The notes under the pieces are model-generated. The model searched no databases. It saw only the letters and a list, made by a program, of their open reading frames with translations, and was not told the origin of the DNA. Of a DNA stretch of 64,000 bases, positions 45,712 through 54,688 are shown one piece after another. The stretch comes from an uncultured Pseudomonas sp. (GTDB lineage Bacteria > Pseudomonadota > Gammaproteobacteria > Pseudomonadales > Pseudomonadaceae): positions 11,073-75,072 of the forward strand of contig CALTWF010000013.1 of NCBI GenBank assembly GCA_943912755.1. The letters run 5' to 3'. Position 1 is the first letter of the stretch. The number at the start of each line of letters is the position of its first letter. A program made the position numbers and the translations under genes.

Positions 45712-47933
45712 TGGGTTTCCACTACGGGTTCGGAAGGAGAAGTCGGGTTCTTGCGGAAGTAGCGGCGGTGGCGCAGGGCCGCCAGGGTCGCCTGGGCCAG
45801 GTCGTAGATGCCGCGCAGGCCGACCCTGCCGACATCGCGCAGGGCGCGCAGCGGGGTGTCGGACTTGGCGCTGCCCCAGGTCGATGCCCAGGTATCGGCG
45901 CGGGAGAAGGTCAGGCGGACCATGTCGCTCTGCTGGCGCAGGGTCAGGTCCTTGAAGCGCATGCCGGCCATGCCGTTGCGCGAGAACATCACCCGCGCCG
46001 GCAGCTCGCAGGCCTGGCCGCTGCGGTGCAGGGTGACGCGCACCTCCATGTCCTTGCTCAGGGCCAGGTCGGCCGGCAGCCTGACACCGACGCCGCTCTG
46101 CGAGAAGTCGAGGGTGGTGGTGTCGATCTCGCGGCCGTCCGGCAGGCCCAGGCGCACCGGCAGTTCGGCATGCACGCGGGGTTCGGTGCGCACCTGGCGG
46201 CTTTCACTGGCCACCGCCACGGCGGCGCTGGTCATGATCACGTTGTACAGGGTCCAGCCGAGGTTGATGACGATGGTCACCGCTGCGTCCGGGTCGCCGA
46301 CGATCAGTTGCACGATGCCGCAGCCCATGCCGATCAGGTTGAGCGCCAGCAGGACGATGTAGGGCCGGGCCAATTTCCAGTCGAAGTAGTCCTTCTCGAT
46401 GATCCCGCCCTTGTCGGTGACGTTGAAGCCGCCAATCTTCGGGTTGATCAGCGCCACCAGTACCGGGCGCATGATGTACCAGGCCAGTACCGACTCGTAG
46501 ACCTCGTTCCAGAACGAGTGGCGGAAACGCCCCTGGATCCGCGAGTTGGTCAGGCTGGCGTGGATGATATGGGGCAGCACGTAGGCGGTGATCATCAGCG
46601 CCGAGGCCTGGAACACCTTGGCGCCGAAGATCAGGTAGGCCAGCGGTGCGGTGAGGAACACCAGGCGTGGCAGGCCGTAGAAGAAGTGCGCCATGGCGTT
46701 GGCATAGCAGACCCGCTGGCCGAAGTTCAGGCCCTTGCCGGTGAACGGGTTGTCGGTGCGGAAGATCTGCGCCATGCCCCGGGCCCAGCGGATGCGCTGG
46801 TTGATATGCCGCGACAGTCTTTCGGTGGCAAGGCCCGCGGCCTGGGGAATCGCCAGGTAGGCGGTGTTGTAGCCCTTGCGGTTGAGCTTGAGGGCGGTAT
46901 GGGCGTCCTCGGTCACGGTCTCCACCGCCACGCCGCCGACTTCCAGCAGGTGGGTGCGGCGGATCACCGCGCAGGAGCCGCAGAAGAACGTGGCGTTCCA
47001 CAGGTCGTTGCCGTCCTGGATCAGGCCGTAGAACAGCTCGCCCTCGTTGGGCACCGAGCGGAAGGTATTGAGGTTCTTCTCGAACGGGTCGGCGGAAAAG
47101 AAGAAGTGCGGCGTTTTCAGCAGCGACAGCTTGGGGTCCTTGAGGAACCAGCCCATGGTCACCTGCAGGAAGGAGCGGGTCGGCACGTGGTCGGCGTCGA
47201 AGATCGCCACGAATTCGCCGTCGGTAACCTTCAGCGCCTCGTTGAGGTTACCGGCCTTGGCGTGGCGGTTGTTATCGCGAACGATGTAGTTGACCCCGAT
47301 CTGCCGGGCGAACTCGCGGAATTCCTCGCGCCGGCCGTCATCCAGCACGTGCACGCGCAGCTTGTCCCGCGGCCAGTCCATGGCCTGGGCGGCGAGGACG
47401 GTGAGTTTGACGATGCTCAGTTCTTCGTTGTAGGTCGGTACGAAAACGTCCACCACCGGCCATTCTTCCGGCGCCGCAGTGAGGATCTTCGGCTTGCGCT
47501 GCAGCGGCCAGGCGGTCTGCATGTAGCCGAAGGCGAGGATGATCAGGGCGTAGGTTTCGGCGGCCACCAGGCCATAGCCGAAGAACATGTCCAGCCAGTT
47601 GTCGAAGCCGAGGGTGTCGGTGAGGCGCCAGTACACGTAGCGCAGGGTGGCCAGCAGCGACAGGGCGATCATCGCCATCACCGGCAGGCGCCCGGGCAGC
47701 TTGCGCAGGATCAGCAGGCCGGCCAGGCACAGGCCGGCGAAGGCCAGCTGGCGTTCGAGGTTCAGCGGCGCACTGACCACGGCGGCCAGCAACAGCAAAC
47801 CGACCACGGCGGCAGCGATCTTCAGGCCGAGCTTGAGGGCCCGTGGCAACTGTTCCATCCGGGAAACCCAGGCATGCGCCCGCGCTCCTCTGGACGTCGG
47901 CAACTCCGGCGTCGGTGTGAGTTGGGCGGTCAT
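45708..47933 (-). CDS. wssB: cellulose synthase catalytic subunit WssB/BcsA with PilZ domain
   Basis: This 741-residue inner-membrane GT2 synthase uses UDP-glucose. Key motifs are DD (198-199), DAD (246-248), TED (341-343) and QRIRW (379-383), with membrane helices on both sides of the catalytic domain. The C-terminal PilZ domain keeps RTEPR (582-586) and DFSQSG (609-614), so activation by cyclic di-GMP is expected. The ATG overlaps the end of the upstream wssA by 4 bases. Confidence 0.96.
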   Translation of the reverse strand: MTAQLTPTPELPTSRGARAHAWVSRMEQLPRALKLGLKIAAAVVGLLLLAAVVSAPLNLERQLAFAGLCLAGLLILRKLPGRLPVMAMIALSLLATLRYVYWRLTDTLGFDNWLDMFFGYGLVAAETYALIILAFGYMQTAWPLQRKPKILTAAPEEWPVVDVFVPTYNEELSIVKLTVLAAQAMDWPRDKLRVHVLDDGRREEFREFARQIGVNYIVRDNNRHAKAGNLNEALKVTDGEFVAIFDADHVPTRSFLQVTMGWFLKDPKLSLLKTPHFFFSADPFEKNLNTFRSVPNEGELFYGLIQDGNDLWNATFFCGSCAVIRRTHLLEVGGVAVETVTEDAHTALKLNRKGYNTAYLAIPQAAGLATERLSRHINQRIRWARGMAQIFRTDNPFTGKGLNFGQRVCYANAMAHFFYGLPRLVFLTAPLAYLIFGAKVFQASALMITAYVLPHIIHASLTNSRIQGRFRHSFWNEVYESVLAWYIMRPVLVALINPKIGGFNVTDKGGIIEKDYFDWKLARPYIVLLALNLIGMGCGIVQLIVGDPDAAVTIVINLGWTLYNVIMTSAAVAVASESRQVRTEPRVHAELPVRLGLPDGREIDTTTLDFSQSGVGVRLPADLALSKDMEVRVTLHRSGQACELPARVMFSRNGMAGMRFKDLTLRQQSDMVRLTFSRADTWASTWGSAKSDTPLRALRDVGRVGLRGIYDLAQATLAALRHRRYFRKNPTSPSEPVVETQ

Positions 47934-49102
47934 GAGGCGCTGGTTTCTTCGCGAAGCTGCTCTAGGCGTTGAGCGAGTTGGTCGGCGACGCCGCGCAGTG
48001 CCTGGCACGCGGGGCTATCGGTCGGTTGCTGGAACAGGTCGTACTCGAAGGCCAGGGCTTCGCCCACCTGCGGGTCATGGGGCACGGCGGCCAGCCACTG
48101 GCTACCCAGTTGCTGCTGGAGCACGGCGCTCATGTCCAGGCTCAGCGGGCTGCGCTCGTCCACCTGGTTGACCAGGAAGCGGCAGTGCCCGGCGGGCAGT
48201 GGTGCAAGCCAGGCCTGGAGCTTGTCGAGCACCAGGTAGGAGGCGGCGTCGGCCAGGGTCACGGCGAGCACCTGGTCGGCGATGGCCAGCACCTGGTGCA
48301 GCCAGGGCGAGGCGCCGCTGGCGGTGTCGATGAGCAGCAGGTCGTCCTTGCCCAGGTCCAGCGCCAGCAGCTCCTGGAGCAGCCAGTCGGGATTGCCCGC
48401 CAGCAGGCTTTCGAAGGCGCGCAGGTCGGCGGCATTGCTCGGGCCGAAGGGCAGGCATTCGATACCGGCGTCGGTCGGTGCGCTGATTTCGTTCCAGTCC
48501 AGCACCTCCAGGCGGGCCTGGTTCAGGCCGCGGGTGCTGCGAGGCAGATTGAAGTGGCTGAGCACCGCGTTCTGCGGGTCGAGGTCGAGGACCACGGTGC
48601 GTCCGGCGGGGCGCTTGAGCAGCCTGGCCAGGGATGTAGTCAATGTCGTCTTGCCGACACCGCCTTTGGCTGACACGACGGCGACGATCCGCGCTGCAGG
48701 GCGCGACGCGGGTTGCACCCGCATGGCCTTGTCCAGCGCGCGGCGGTTGCTCTCTTCGGCGGCCAGGCGGCGTTCGCGGGCGATGGCCTGCAGGCGGTCG
48801 CGCAGCGAGCCGGTCGGCGCCTCGGCAACGGACGGCAACCTGCCGGGCACGGTGGTGGCGGACACTGTCACAGGCGCGGCAACCGCAAGGGGTTGCGCGG
48901 GAGCGGCGGGCACCAGGGCCGGGCGCTTGACCTCCACCAGGGCTACCGGGGCTGGCCTGGCTGGGGCAACTGGTGCAGCGGCGGGCTCGACGCTGGCGGG
49001 CAGCGGTTCGAGGTATTCGAATTCGGTGTTGATTTCTTTGTAGCTGTCGGCGCTCGCCCCAAAACGATGGAACAGATTTCCAATATCGTCTGCTTGACTC
49101 AT
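47930..49102 (-). CDS. wssA: MinD/ParA-like cellulose biosynthesis protein WssA (BcsQ-like)
   Basis: This 390-residue protein has a ParA-type ATPase domain with the deviant Walker A AKGGVGKTT (145-153) and VLDLDPQNA. The first 25 residues (ADDIGNLFHRFGASADSYKEI) resemble the short BcsR/BcsP family that precedes BcsQ in other cellulose operons. A proline/alanine-rich linker of about 100 residues joins the two. BcsQ-type proteins help place and assemble the synthase at the pole. The ATG at 49102 is chosen for GGAAG upstream; this is the first gene of the operon. Confidence 0.88.
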   Translation of the reverse strand: MSQADDIGNLFHRFGASADSYKEINTEFEYLEPLPASVEPAAAPVAPARPAPVALVEVKRPALVPAAPAQPLAVAAPVTVSATTVPGRLPSVAEAPTGSLRDRLQAIARERRLAAEESNRRALDKAMRVQPASRPAARIVAVVSAKGGVGKTTLTTSLARLLKRPAGRTVVLDLDPQNAVLSHFNLPRSTRGLNQARLEVLDWNEISAPTDAGIECLPFGPSNAADLRAFESLLAGNPDWLLQELLALDLGKDDLLLIDTASGASPWLHQVLAIADQVLAVTLADAASYLVLDKLQAWLAPLPAGHCRFLVNQVDERSPLSLDMSAVLQQQLGSQWLAAVPHDPQVGEALAFEYDLFQQPTDSPACQALRGVADQLAQRLEQLREETSAS

Positions 49103-49568
49103 ATATGTACTTCCAGCCAACGGCTATCTGGACTACAGAAGGGCAGATCAGGTCGTGCAAGGGCCCCAAGGGTGTGATATCAAAATGACTGTGTCAATAT
49201 TTTGTTTTTCGCGCACCTTGTTTTCCGCTCGATGGAGTAACGGAAATAAAGCGCCGAAAATTTGACTTGGTCTCGCGCCGCTCTAGCCCGGCCTGTGATC
49301 CCTGCATCGGCCCGAACTCACAAAAGTTGAATGCCGTTTAAGGTATTTCCCTAGCGTATTTCCGGGGGTTGGCCCCGATGCATGTAGGAAAAAACTTACA
49401 GATGATAACAAGATTTCCTACAGGTTGCGCAAAGGGCTACCGGTTGCTTGTCGGCTGGCGGCGGAGAAACATGAGGGGTTGATGGCGTATCGCTATCCTC
49501 GTGGGGCGGGGTTACCCGCGTCCACGAGGACGACGCACAACTTCAGGCAAGACCAGTGCCACGCAGTC
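49103..49568. promoter_or_regulatory. 466-bp upstream region of the wss operon
   Basis: This is noticeably AT-richer than its surroundings and lies between the ends of rlhA and wssA, both on the minus strand. It must hold the wss promoter. A GTCAATATTTTGTT stretch at 49193-49206 matches one half of the FleQ-type consensus seen at exopolysaccharide promoters, about 90 bases before wssA. A TTGACA is also present on the minus strand within the same stretch. An REP-like hairpin at 49496-49530 (TCCTCGTGG/CCACGAGGA) may end rlhA transcription. Confidence 0.4.
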
Positions 49569-51560
49569 TCAGTGAGGCCCGCGCGGAATGGTCTTCATCA
49601 GGTCTTCGGCGCTGATATGGCCGACGATGGCGCTGCCGGGCTGCGGCAGGTCGAGGATATGCCCCTTCATCTTGCCGATGACGTGCATTTCGCAGGGCTT
49701 GCAGTCGAACTTCAGGGTCAGCACTTCGTCGCCGTGCACCAGTTGCATCGGCGCCACCTTGGTGCGCACGCCGGTCACACCCTTGGCCTGTTTCGGGCAC
49801 AGGTTGAAAGAGAAGCGCAGGCAGTGCTTGGTGATCATCACCGGTACTTCGCCCGGCTCTTCATGAGCCTCGTAGGCGGCATCGATCAGCTCCACCCCAT
49901 GGCGGTGGTAGAACGCCCGGGCCTTCTCGTTATAGACGTTGGCCAGGAACGACAGGTGCGACTCGGGGTAGACCGGCGGCGGCGTGGTTTCCGCCTTGCG
50001 CCCGCCGCGCGGGTGGGCGGCGATGCGCGCCTCGGTCAGCGCCTCGATCACCTCGCGGCGCAGGGCCTTGAGCTGCGAGTTAGGAATGAAGAAGGCTTGC
50101 GGGGCGTCCAGTTCCACCGCCGTGGCGTGGTACTGGGTGGTGCCCAACTGGCCGAGCAGGTCGTGCAGTTGCTCCAGGGCCTGCTGCGGCTTGTTGGCGG
50201 CACCAAACGGGCCGTCCAGGCGAGCGCTGGCGCTGACGCCTTCTTCGCTGGTGGCGGTCAGGTCGAGGCCGTCTTCGCGCAGGCGGGCGACCCAGGACAG
50301 GCCGACGCGGCGCTCGGCCGAGGTCTTCAGCAGGGCCTGCTGCCAGTTGTGGTCGAGGTTGCGGCTCAGCGGATGGTTGGGGCGCAGCTTGTACAGGCCC
50401 TCCGGCATCTCGTTGGGCTCGACCCGGTAGCGGTAGCGCTTTTCGCCTTCCTCGTCGAACTCGCCCTTGAGCTCGGCGATATTGGCGCGGAAACCGACCA
50501 CTTCGCGCTTGACCAGCACGTTGAGGCCGTCACCGTTGGACAGCGGCTCGTGGGTGACCACCTGCATGTCGCGCTTGCCGACTTTCTCGACGTTGCCCAC
50601 CAGCAGGCCGGTGAAGGTCGGCGAATCGAAGGCGCCGATGTCGATCTTGCGTTCGCTGACGAAGTAGTCGGTGCTGCCGCGGTGGAAGGTCTTGTCCGGA
50701 TCCGGCACGAAGAAGTGCGCGGTACGGCCGCTGGAGGCACGGGCCAGGTCAGGGCGGTCTTCGAGGATTTCGTCGAGGCGCTGGCGGTAGTAGGCGGTGA
50801 TGTTCTTCACATAGCCCATGTCCTTGTAGCGGCCTTCGATCTTGAACGAGCGCACGCCGGCGTCCACCAGGGCGCGCAGGTTGGCGCTCTGGTTGTTGTC
50901 CTTCATCGACAGCAGGTGCTTTTCATAGGCGATCACCCCGCCTTTTTCGTCCTTGAGGGTGTAGGGCAGGCGGCAGGCCTGGGAGCAATCGCCGCGGTTG
51001 GCGCTGCGCCCGGTCTGGGCATGGGAGATGTTGCACTGGCCGGAGAAGGCCACGCACAGGGCGCCATGGATGAAGAACTCGATCGCCGCGTCGGTTTCGT
51101 CGGCGATGGCGCGGATTTCCTTGAGGTTCAGCTCGCGGGCCAGGACCAGCTGGGAAAAGCCGGCCTGGTCGAGGAACCTGGCGCGGGCCAGGGTGCGGAT
51201 ATCGGTCTGGGTGCTGGCATGCAGCTCGATCGGCGGGATATCCAGCTCCATCACCCCCAGGTCCTGGACGATCAGCGCGTCGACGCCGGCATCGTACAGT
51301 TGGTGGATCAGCTTGCGCGCCGGCTCCAGCTCGTTGTCGTGGAGGATGGTGTTGATGGTGGTGAAGATCCGCGCATGGTAGCGGCGGGCGAACTTCACCA
51401 GCTCGGCGATCTCGCTGACCTCGTTGCACGCGTTATGTCGCGCGCCGAAGCTCGGGCCGCCGATGTACACGGCGTCGGCGCCATGCAGGATGGCCTCGCG
51501 GGCGATGGCGACATCGCGGGCAGGGCTGAGCAATTCCAGGTGATGCTTGGGCAAGGACAT
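49569..51560 (-). CDS. rlhA: peptidase U32-family 23S rRNA hydroxylation protein
   Basis: This 663-residue U32 protein has the family signature FFIHGALC followed by SGQCNISH and NRGDCSQACRLPY, which give cysteines able to hold an iron-sulfur cluster. Its length and its extra C-terminal region fit RlhA (YdcP, about 650 residues), which hydroxylates C2501 of 23S rRNA. The tRNA enzyme TrhP (YegQ) is about 200 residues shorter. It is a housekeeping gene with no functional link to its neighbours. Confidence 0.88.
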   Translation of the reverse strand: MSLPKHHLELLSPARDVAIAREAILHGADAVYIGGPSFGARHNACNEVSEIAELVKFARRYHARIFTTINTILHDNELEPARKLIHQLYDAGVDALIVQDLGVMELDIPPIELHASTQTDIRTLARARFLDQAGFSQLVLARELNLKEIRAIADETDAAIEFFIHGALCVAFSGQCNISHAQTGRSANRGDCSQACRLPYTLKDEKGGVIAYEKHLLSMKDNNQSANLRALVDAGVRSFKIEGRYKDMGYVKNITAYYRQRLDEILEDRPDLARASSGRTAHFFVPDPDKTFHRGSTDYFVSERKIDIGAFDSPTFTGLLVGNVEKVGKRDMQVVTHEPLSNGDGLNVLVKREVVGFRANIAELKGEFDEEGEKRYRYRVEPNEMPEGLYKLRPNHPLSRNLDHNWQQALLKTSAERRVGLSWVARLREDGLDLTATSEEGVSASARLDGPFGAANKPQQALEQLHDLLGQLGTTQYHATAVELDAPQAFFIPNSQLKALRREVIEALTEARIAAHPRGGRKAETTPPPVYPESHLSFLANVYNEKARAFYHRHGVELIDAAYEAHEEPGEVPVMITKHCLRFSFNLCPKQAKGVTGVRTKVAPMQLVHGDEVLTLKFDCKPCEMHVIGKMKGHILDLPQPGSAIVGHISAEDLMKTIPRGPH

Positions 51561-51660
51561 AATATTTTTTTTCGGGCTGTTTCACGGTCAAGGCGCGCAT
51601 TGTAGCGGCGAAATGGCCGGGGGGCATCCCGTGATGGATAGCCGGGATGACGCGGACCTT

Positions 51661-51731
51661 GTGGGAGCGGGTTTACCCGCGATGACGATGCTGGTGTCAC
51701 CGACGTAATCGCGGGTAAACCCGCTCCCACA
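51661..51731. repeat. REP pair, GAGCGGGTTTACCC subtype
   Basis: GTGGGAGCGGGTTTACCCGC is matched by its complement 50 bases on, between the rlhA and RidA-family genes. Confidence 0.88.
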
Positions 51732-51759
51732 GGGGCTGCGGGCATTCCGACCGCGATGG

Positions 51760-52140
51760 TCAGCCCTTGGCCGCCATCGCCGTCACTTCCACCTTCATCC
51801 CTTCTACCGCCAGCTCGGCCACGCCCACTGCCGCGCGTACCGGCCAGGGCTTGCTGAAGAAGCGCTGGTAGACCTCGTTGAAGGCGGCGCGGTCGGCCAT
51901 GTCGGTCAGGTAGATGGTCAGGTGCAGCACCCGCTCCATCGAACTGCCGGCCTTTTCCAGGGCTACTTTCAGCGCTTGCAGGGTGCATTCGCTCTGCGCG
52001 GTGATATCGCCCAGTTCCAGGCTGCCGTCGGCGCGGGTGGGGATCTGGGTGGACATCAGGATGCCGTTGAAGCCGGTGACGTCGGAGGAAATCGACTCCG
52101 GGTCCGGGTCGGGGATGCAGGTGATGTCTTGCTGGGTCAT
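51760..52140 (-). CDS. RidA-family (YjgF/UK114) protein
   Basis: This 126-residue protein has the family's conserved arginine in PVRAAVGVAEL and the terminal VEVTAMA. RidA proteins hydrolyse reactive enamine/imine intermediates. This one has an N-terminal extension (ITCIPDPDPESISSDVTGF) typical of divergent Rid subfamilies, so the exact imine substrate is uncertain. It may be cotranscribed with the M24 peptidase gene, 100 bases upstream. Confidence 0.85.
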   Translation of the reverse strand: MTQQDITCIPDPDPESISSDVTGFNGILMSTQIPTRADGSLELGDITAQSECTLQALKVALEKAGSSMERVLHLTIYLTDMADRAAFNEVYQRFFSKPWPVRAAVGVAELAVEGMKVEVTAMAAKG

Positions 52141-52240
52141 GAAAGGCCTCTATGGCGGGGTTGCACGGGCGCTTAGTGTACGGGGTGATGGCTGGTGCCT
52201 GTCGGGAAAATGCAGCAGGGCTGGGGGCGCTGCATGGTGG

Positions 52241-52906
52241 TCAGACCAGCAGATCTTCATAGAACGCCCCATAGGCCTTGCTCGGGTGGGCAATCTGGAT
52301 CTCCAGGATCCACAACCCCTTGTTCGGCTGCCCGTCGTAGTCGCCGAGGTCGCCGGCGCGGTAGATGGCGTGGGGGAAGTCGCTGACCCGGTGGCCCTTG
52401 ATATCCAGGTTGAGCTTCCAGCCCATGGCCTCGGCCTGCTGTTGGGCGAAATCATAGAGTTCGACACCCGTGCAGGCGGATTCGCGCCAGTGCGCCTCGA
52501 CCCGCTGGTACAGGGTCTTGGCCGCCGCCGCGCAGGCGATCATCTCCGGGTCGTTGCCAACGGTGAAGGTGGCCCCGGCGTCGCCCTCATGGCCTTTCCA
52601 GACGATGCCCATGTCGATGAAGAAGATGTCGTTGTCAGCCAGCACCGGATCGCCTTCGGAGCGCTGGTTGAAGCCCTTCAGGGTGTTGACGCCGAAACGC
52701 ACCAGCAGCGGGTGCCAGATGCGCTCCATATTGAGGTCGAGGAGTATCTGCCGGCCGAGCAGGGTGGCTTCCTTTTCGGTCATGCCCGGGCGGATCACCG
52801 CGGCGATCGCGTCGACGGCTTCCCAGGTGCGGGCCTGGGCGTAGTTCATCAGGTCCAGTGCGTAGGCGGCACCGGTGGCTTCCTTGGGGTACACGGCGGT
52901 GGTCAT
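52241..52906 (-). CDS. M24-family metallopeptidase (Xaa-Pro aminopeptidase-like)
   Basis: This 221-residue pita-bread-fold protein without the N-terminal creatinase domain has candidate metal ligands Asp98, Asp109, His172 or His179, Glu202 and Glu217 (FFIDMG, HEGDAG, GHRVSDFPH, LEIQIAHP). It lacks a longer N-terminal region; the start at 52906 has GAGAG upstream. Substrate unknown. Confidence 0.82.
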   Translation of the reverse strand: MTTAVYPKEATGAAYALDLMNYAQARTWEAVDAIAAVIRPGMTEKEATLLGRQILLDLNMERIWHPLLVRFGVNTLKGFNQRSEGDPVLADNDIFFIDMGIVWKGHEGDAGATFTVGNDPEMIACAAAAKTLYQRVEAHWRESACTGVELYDFAQQQAEAMGWKLNLDIKGHRVSDFPHAIYRAGDLGDYDGQPNKGLWILEIQIAHPSKAYGAFYEDLLV

Positions 52907-53040
52907 CGGGGGCTCTCTGTCTAAGGGCTCTTGGGTTTTTCGCTGTACAGGATTGTATATAGCGAAGACAGAAAGCAACGTTTAGTTACAGAGGCTGCGG
53001 TTCGCCTTCGCGCCGACTCCGGCCACCGCAGCGTAGCCGT

Positions 53041-54345
53041 TTATTCCACCCCGGCGCGCGGCACGGGCGGCGAGTGGGCGTTGCTGCACTCCGGCACCGG
53101 CGGGTGTTCCTGGGCGGCATGGCGCAGGTCATCGGTAACCCGCAGTTCCGCGCCGGTTGGCGAGAAGGTCGCCGACGGCACGAACGGCGCCGGGTTGGCC
53201 GGCACCGGGCGCTTGCCGCGACGCAGCACGAAGAAACCGACCATGGCCAGGTTGACCGCCGCAAAGGCCCAGAACAGCCCGGCCTCGCCATAGCTGTTCA
53301 TCGCCGGCGAGATCGCCAGCGGACTCAGCGCCGAACCCAGCGAGTTGATCAGCAGCATGCCCTGGATCATCGGCACCAGGGCCTCCACCGGCGCACGGTC
53401 GGCGGCATGGCTGACCGACACCGGATACACCGCGAACACGCCGCCACCGAGGAGGAACAGCATGGCCGGCAGCAGTACCGAGTTGGGCGGCAGCAGCACG
53501 ATCACCAGCGACAGCACCACGCACAGCGCGGCGAGGGCGATCAGCACGTCCTGGCGGTCCTTGCGGTCGGACCAGCGGCCCACCGGGTATTGCAGGAGCA
53601 TGGCGCCGAGGATCACCCAGGCCATCATCCGCCCGACCTCGCCGACATCCAGGCCGATGCGCTGCAAGTACAGCGGCAACAGGGTGTACACCGCGGCGAT
53701 GGTCACCCCGGAGCCGAAGCAGCCGGCCAGGCCCGTCGGGGTCACGCTGAGCAACTGGCGCGGGCGCAGCGGCTCGACATGTTCGAGGATCGGCGATACC
53801 CGCGGCAGGATCACGATCGGCAGCACCGACAGCGAAGCGAGCATGCCGGCGACCATGAACGGCGCGGTGTCGCCCCAGCCGGCCAGGGCCCCGAGGCCGG
53901 CCTGGCTGAGTACCCCGGCGCCGTAGAAGGCGATCATGTACAGCGCCAGCAGGCGGCCGCGCACCTTGGTGTCGCCGGCCATCAGCAGCCAGCTTTCGAT
54001 GACCAGGAACACGCCCACCGTGGCCCAGCCGTTGATCAGGCGCAGCACCATCCAGCCCCAGGTATCGACGAACAGCCCCTGCAACAGGATGGTCACGGCG
54101 ATCAGCGAGGCGAAGCTGCCATAGGCGCGGATATGGCCGATGCGCAGGATCAGGCGGTCGTTGAACACGGCGCCGAGGGTCAGGCCGATGAAGTAGGCGG
54201 ACGACACCATGCCGATCATGGTCGCCGATTCGCCGGCCTCATCCAGGCGCAGGGTGGTCAGGGAAGACAGGAAGCCGTTGCCCAGGGCCATGATGAACAG
54301 CCCGAGCAGGGGTGCCAGCGCCATCGCCAGCAAACGCGGAGACAT
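53041..54345 (-). CDS. MFS transporter (YcaD-like)
   Basis: This 434-residue, twelve-helix major facilitator has a soluble proline-rich C-terminal tail. It has the MFS loop signature as DRLILRIGHIRAYG (loop 2-3) and its second-half counterpart GRWSDRKDRQDV. Similar YcaD-type proteins have no defined substrate. It is divergent from the porin gene. Confidence 0.86.
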   Translation of the reverse strand: MSPRLLAMALAPLLGLFIMALGNGFLSSLTTLRLDEAGESATMIGMVSSAYFIGLTLGAVFNDRLILRIGHIRAYGSFASLIAVTILLQGLFVDTWGWMVLRLINGWATVGVFLVIESWLLMAGDTKVRGRLLALYMIAFYGAGVLSQAGLGALAGWGDTAPFMVAGMLASLSVLPIVILPRVSPILEHVEPLRPRQLLSVTPTGLAGCFGSGVTIAAVYTLLPLYLQRIGLDVGEVGRMMAWVILGAMLLQYPVGRWSDRKDRQDVLIALAALCVVLSLVIVLLPPNSVLLPAMLFLLGGGVFAVYPVSVSHAADRAPVEALVPMIQGMLLINSLGSALSPLAISPAMNSYGEAGLFWAFAAVNLAMVGFFVLRRGKRPVPANPAPFVPSATFSPTGAELRVTDDLRHAAQEHPPVPECSNAHSPPVPRAGVE

Positions 54346-54688
54346 AGGTACCTCGAAAATCGATTGAATAGCGGACAGACACCCTCGGGACGCGCGCGCA
54401 TGTTCAGCCGGACCGTTGCGGACCGTGGCTGCCGGTTTTTATTGGGGTTGTCGCTGCTCGATGCGATGAGGCGAAAAAGGGGCGGCGAATTCTACTGGGT
54501 TTCGGGTGCTGGCCGACAGCGGGGTAAGGGTGCGGCGGAATGTCGCATGGCCGGATGGCGCACCAGGTATGGCACGCACCTGCAACTTCCCCGGCACTGA
54601 GAGACAAGAAAACCTGACCACTCGAATGAGTTAATCCCCCTCGATCCAGATGGATCAGATCCTTACGACAATAAAAAAGGGGATTGAT
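54346..54688. other. 343-bp divergent intergenic region
   Basis: This separates the MFS and porin starts and must contain both promoters. Apart from short imperfect palindromes (for example ATCCAGATGGAT near 54645) I see no recognisable operator, riboswitch or terminator. Confidence 0.4.

Noticed and set aside
49569..51560. TrhP (YegQ) tRNA hydroxylation enzyme
   Set aside because: The protein is about 200 residues too long and has the C-terminal region of RlhA.
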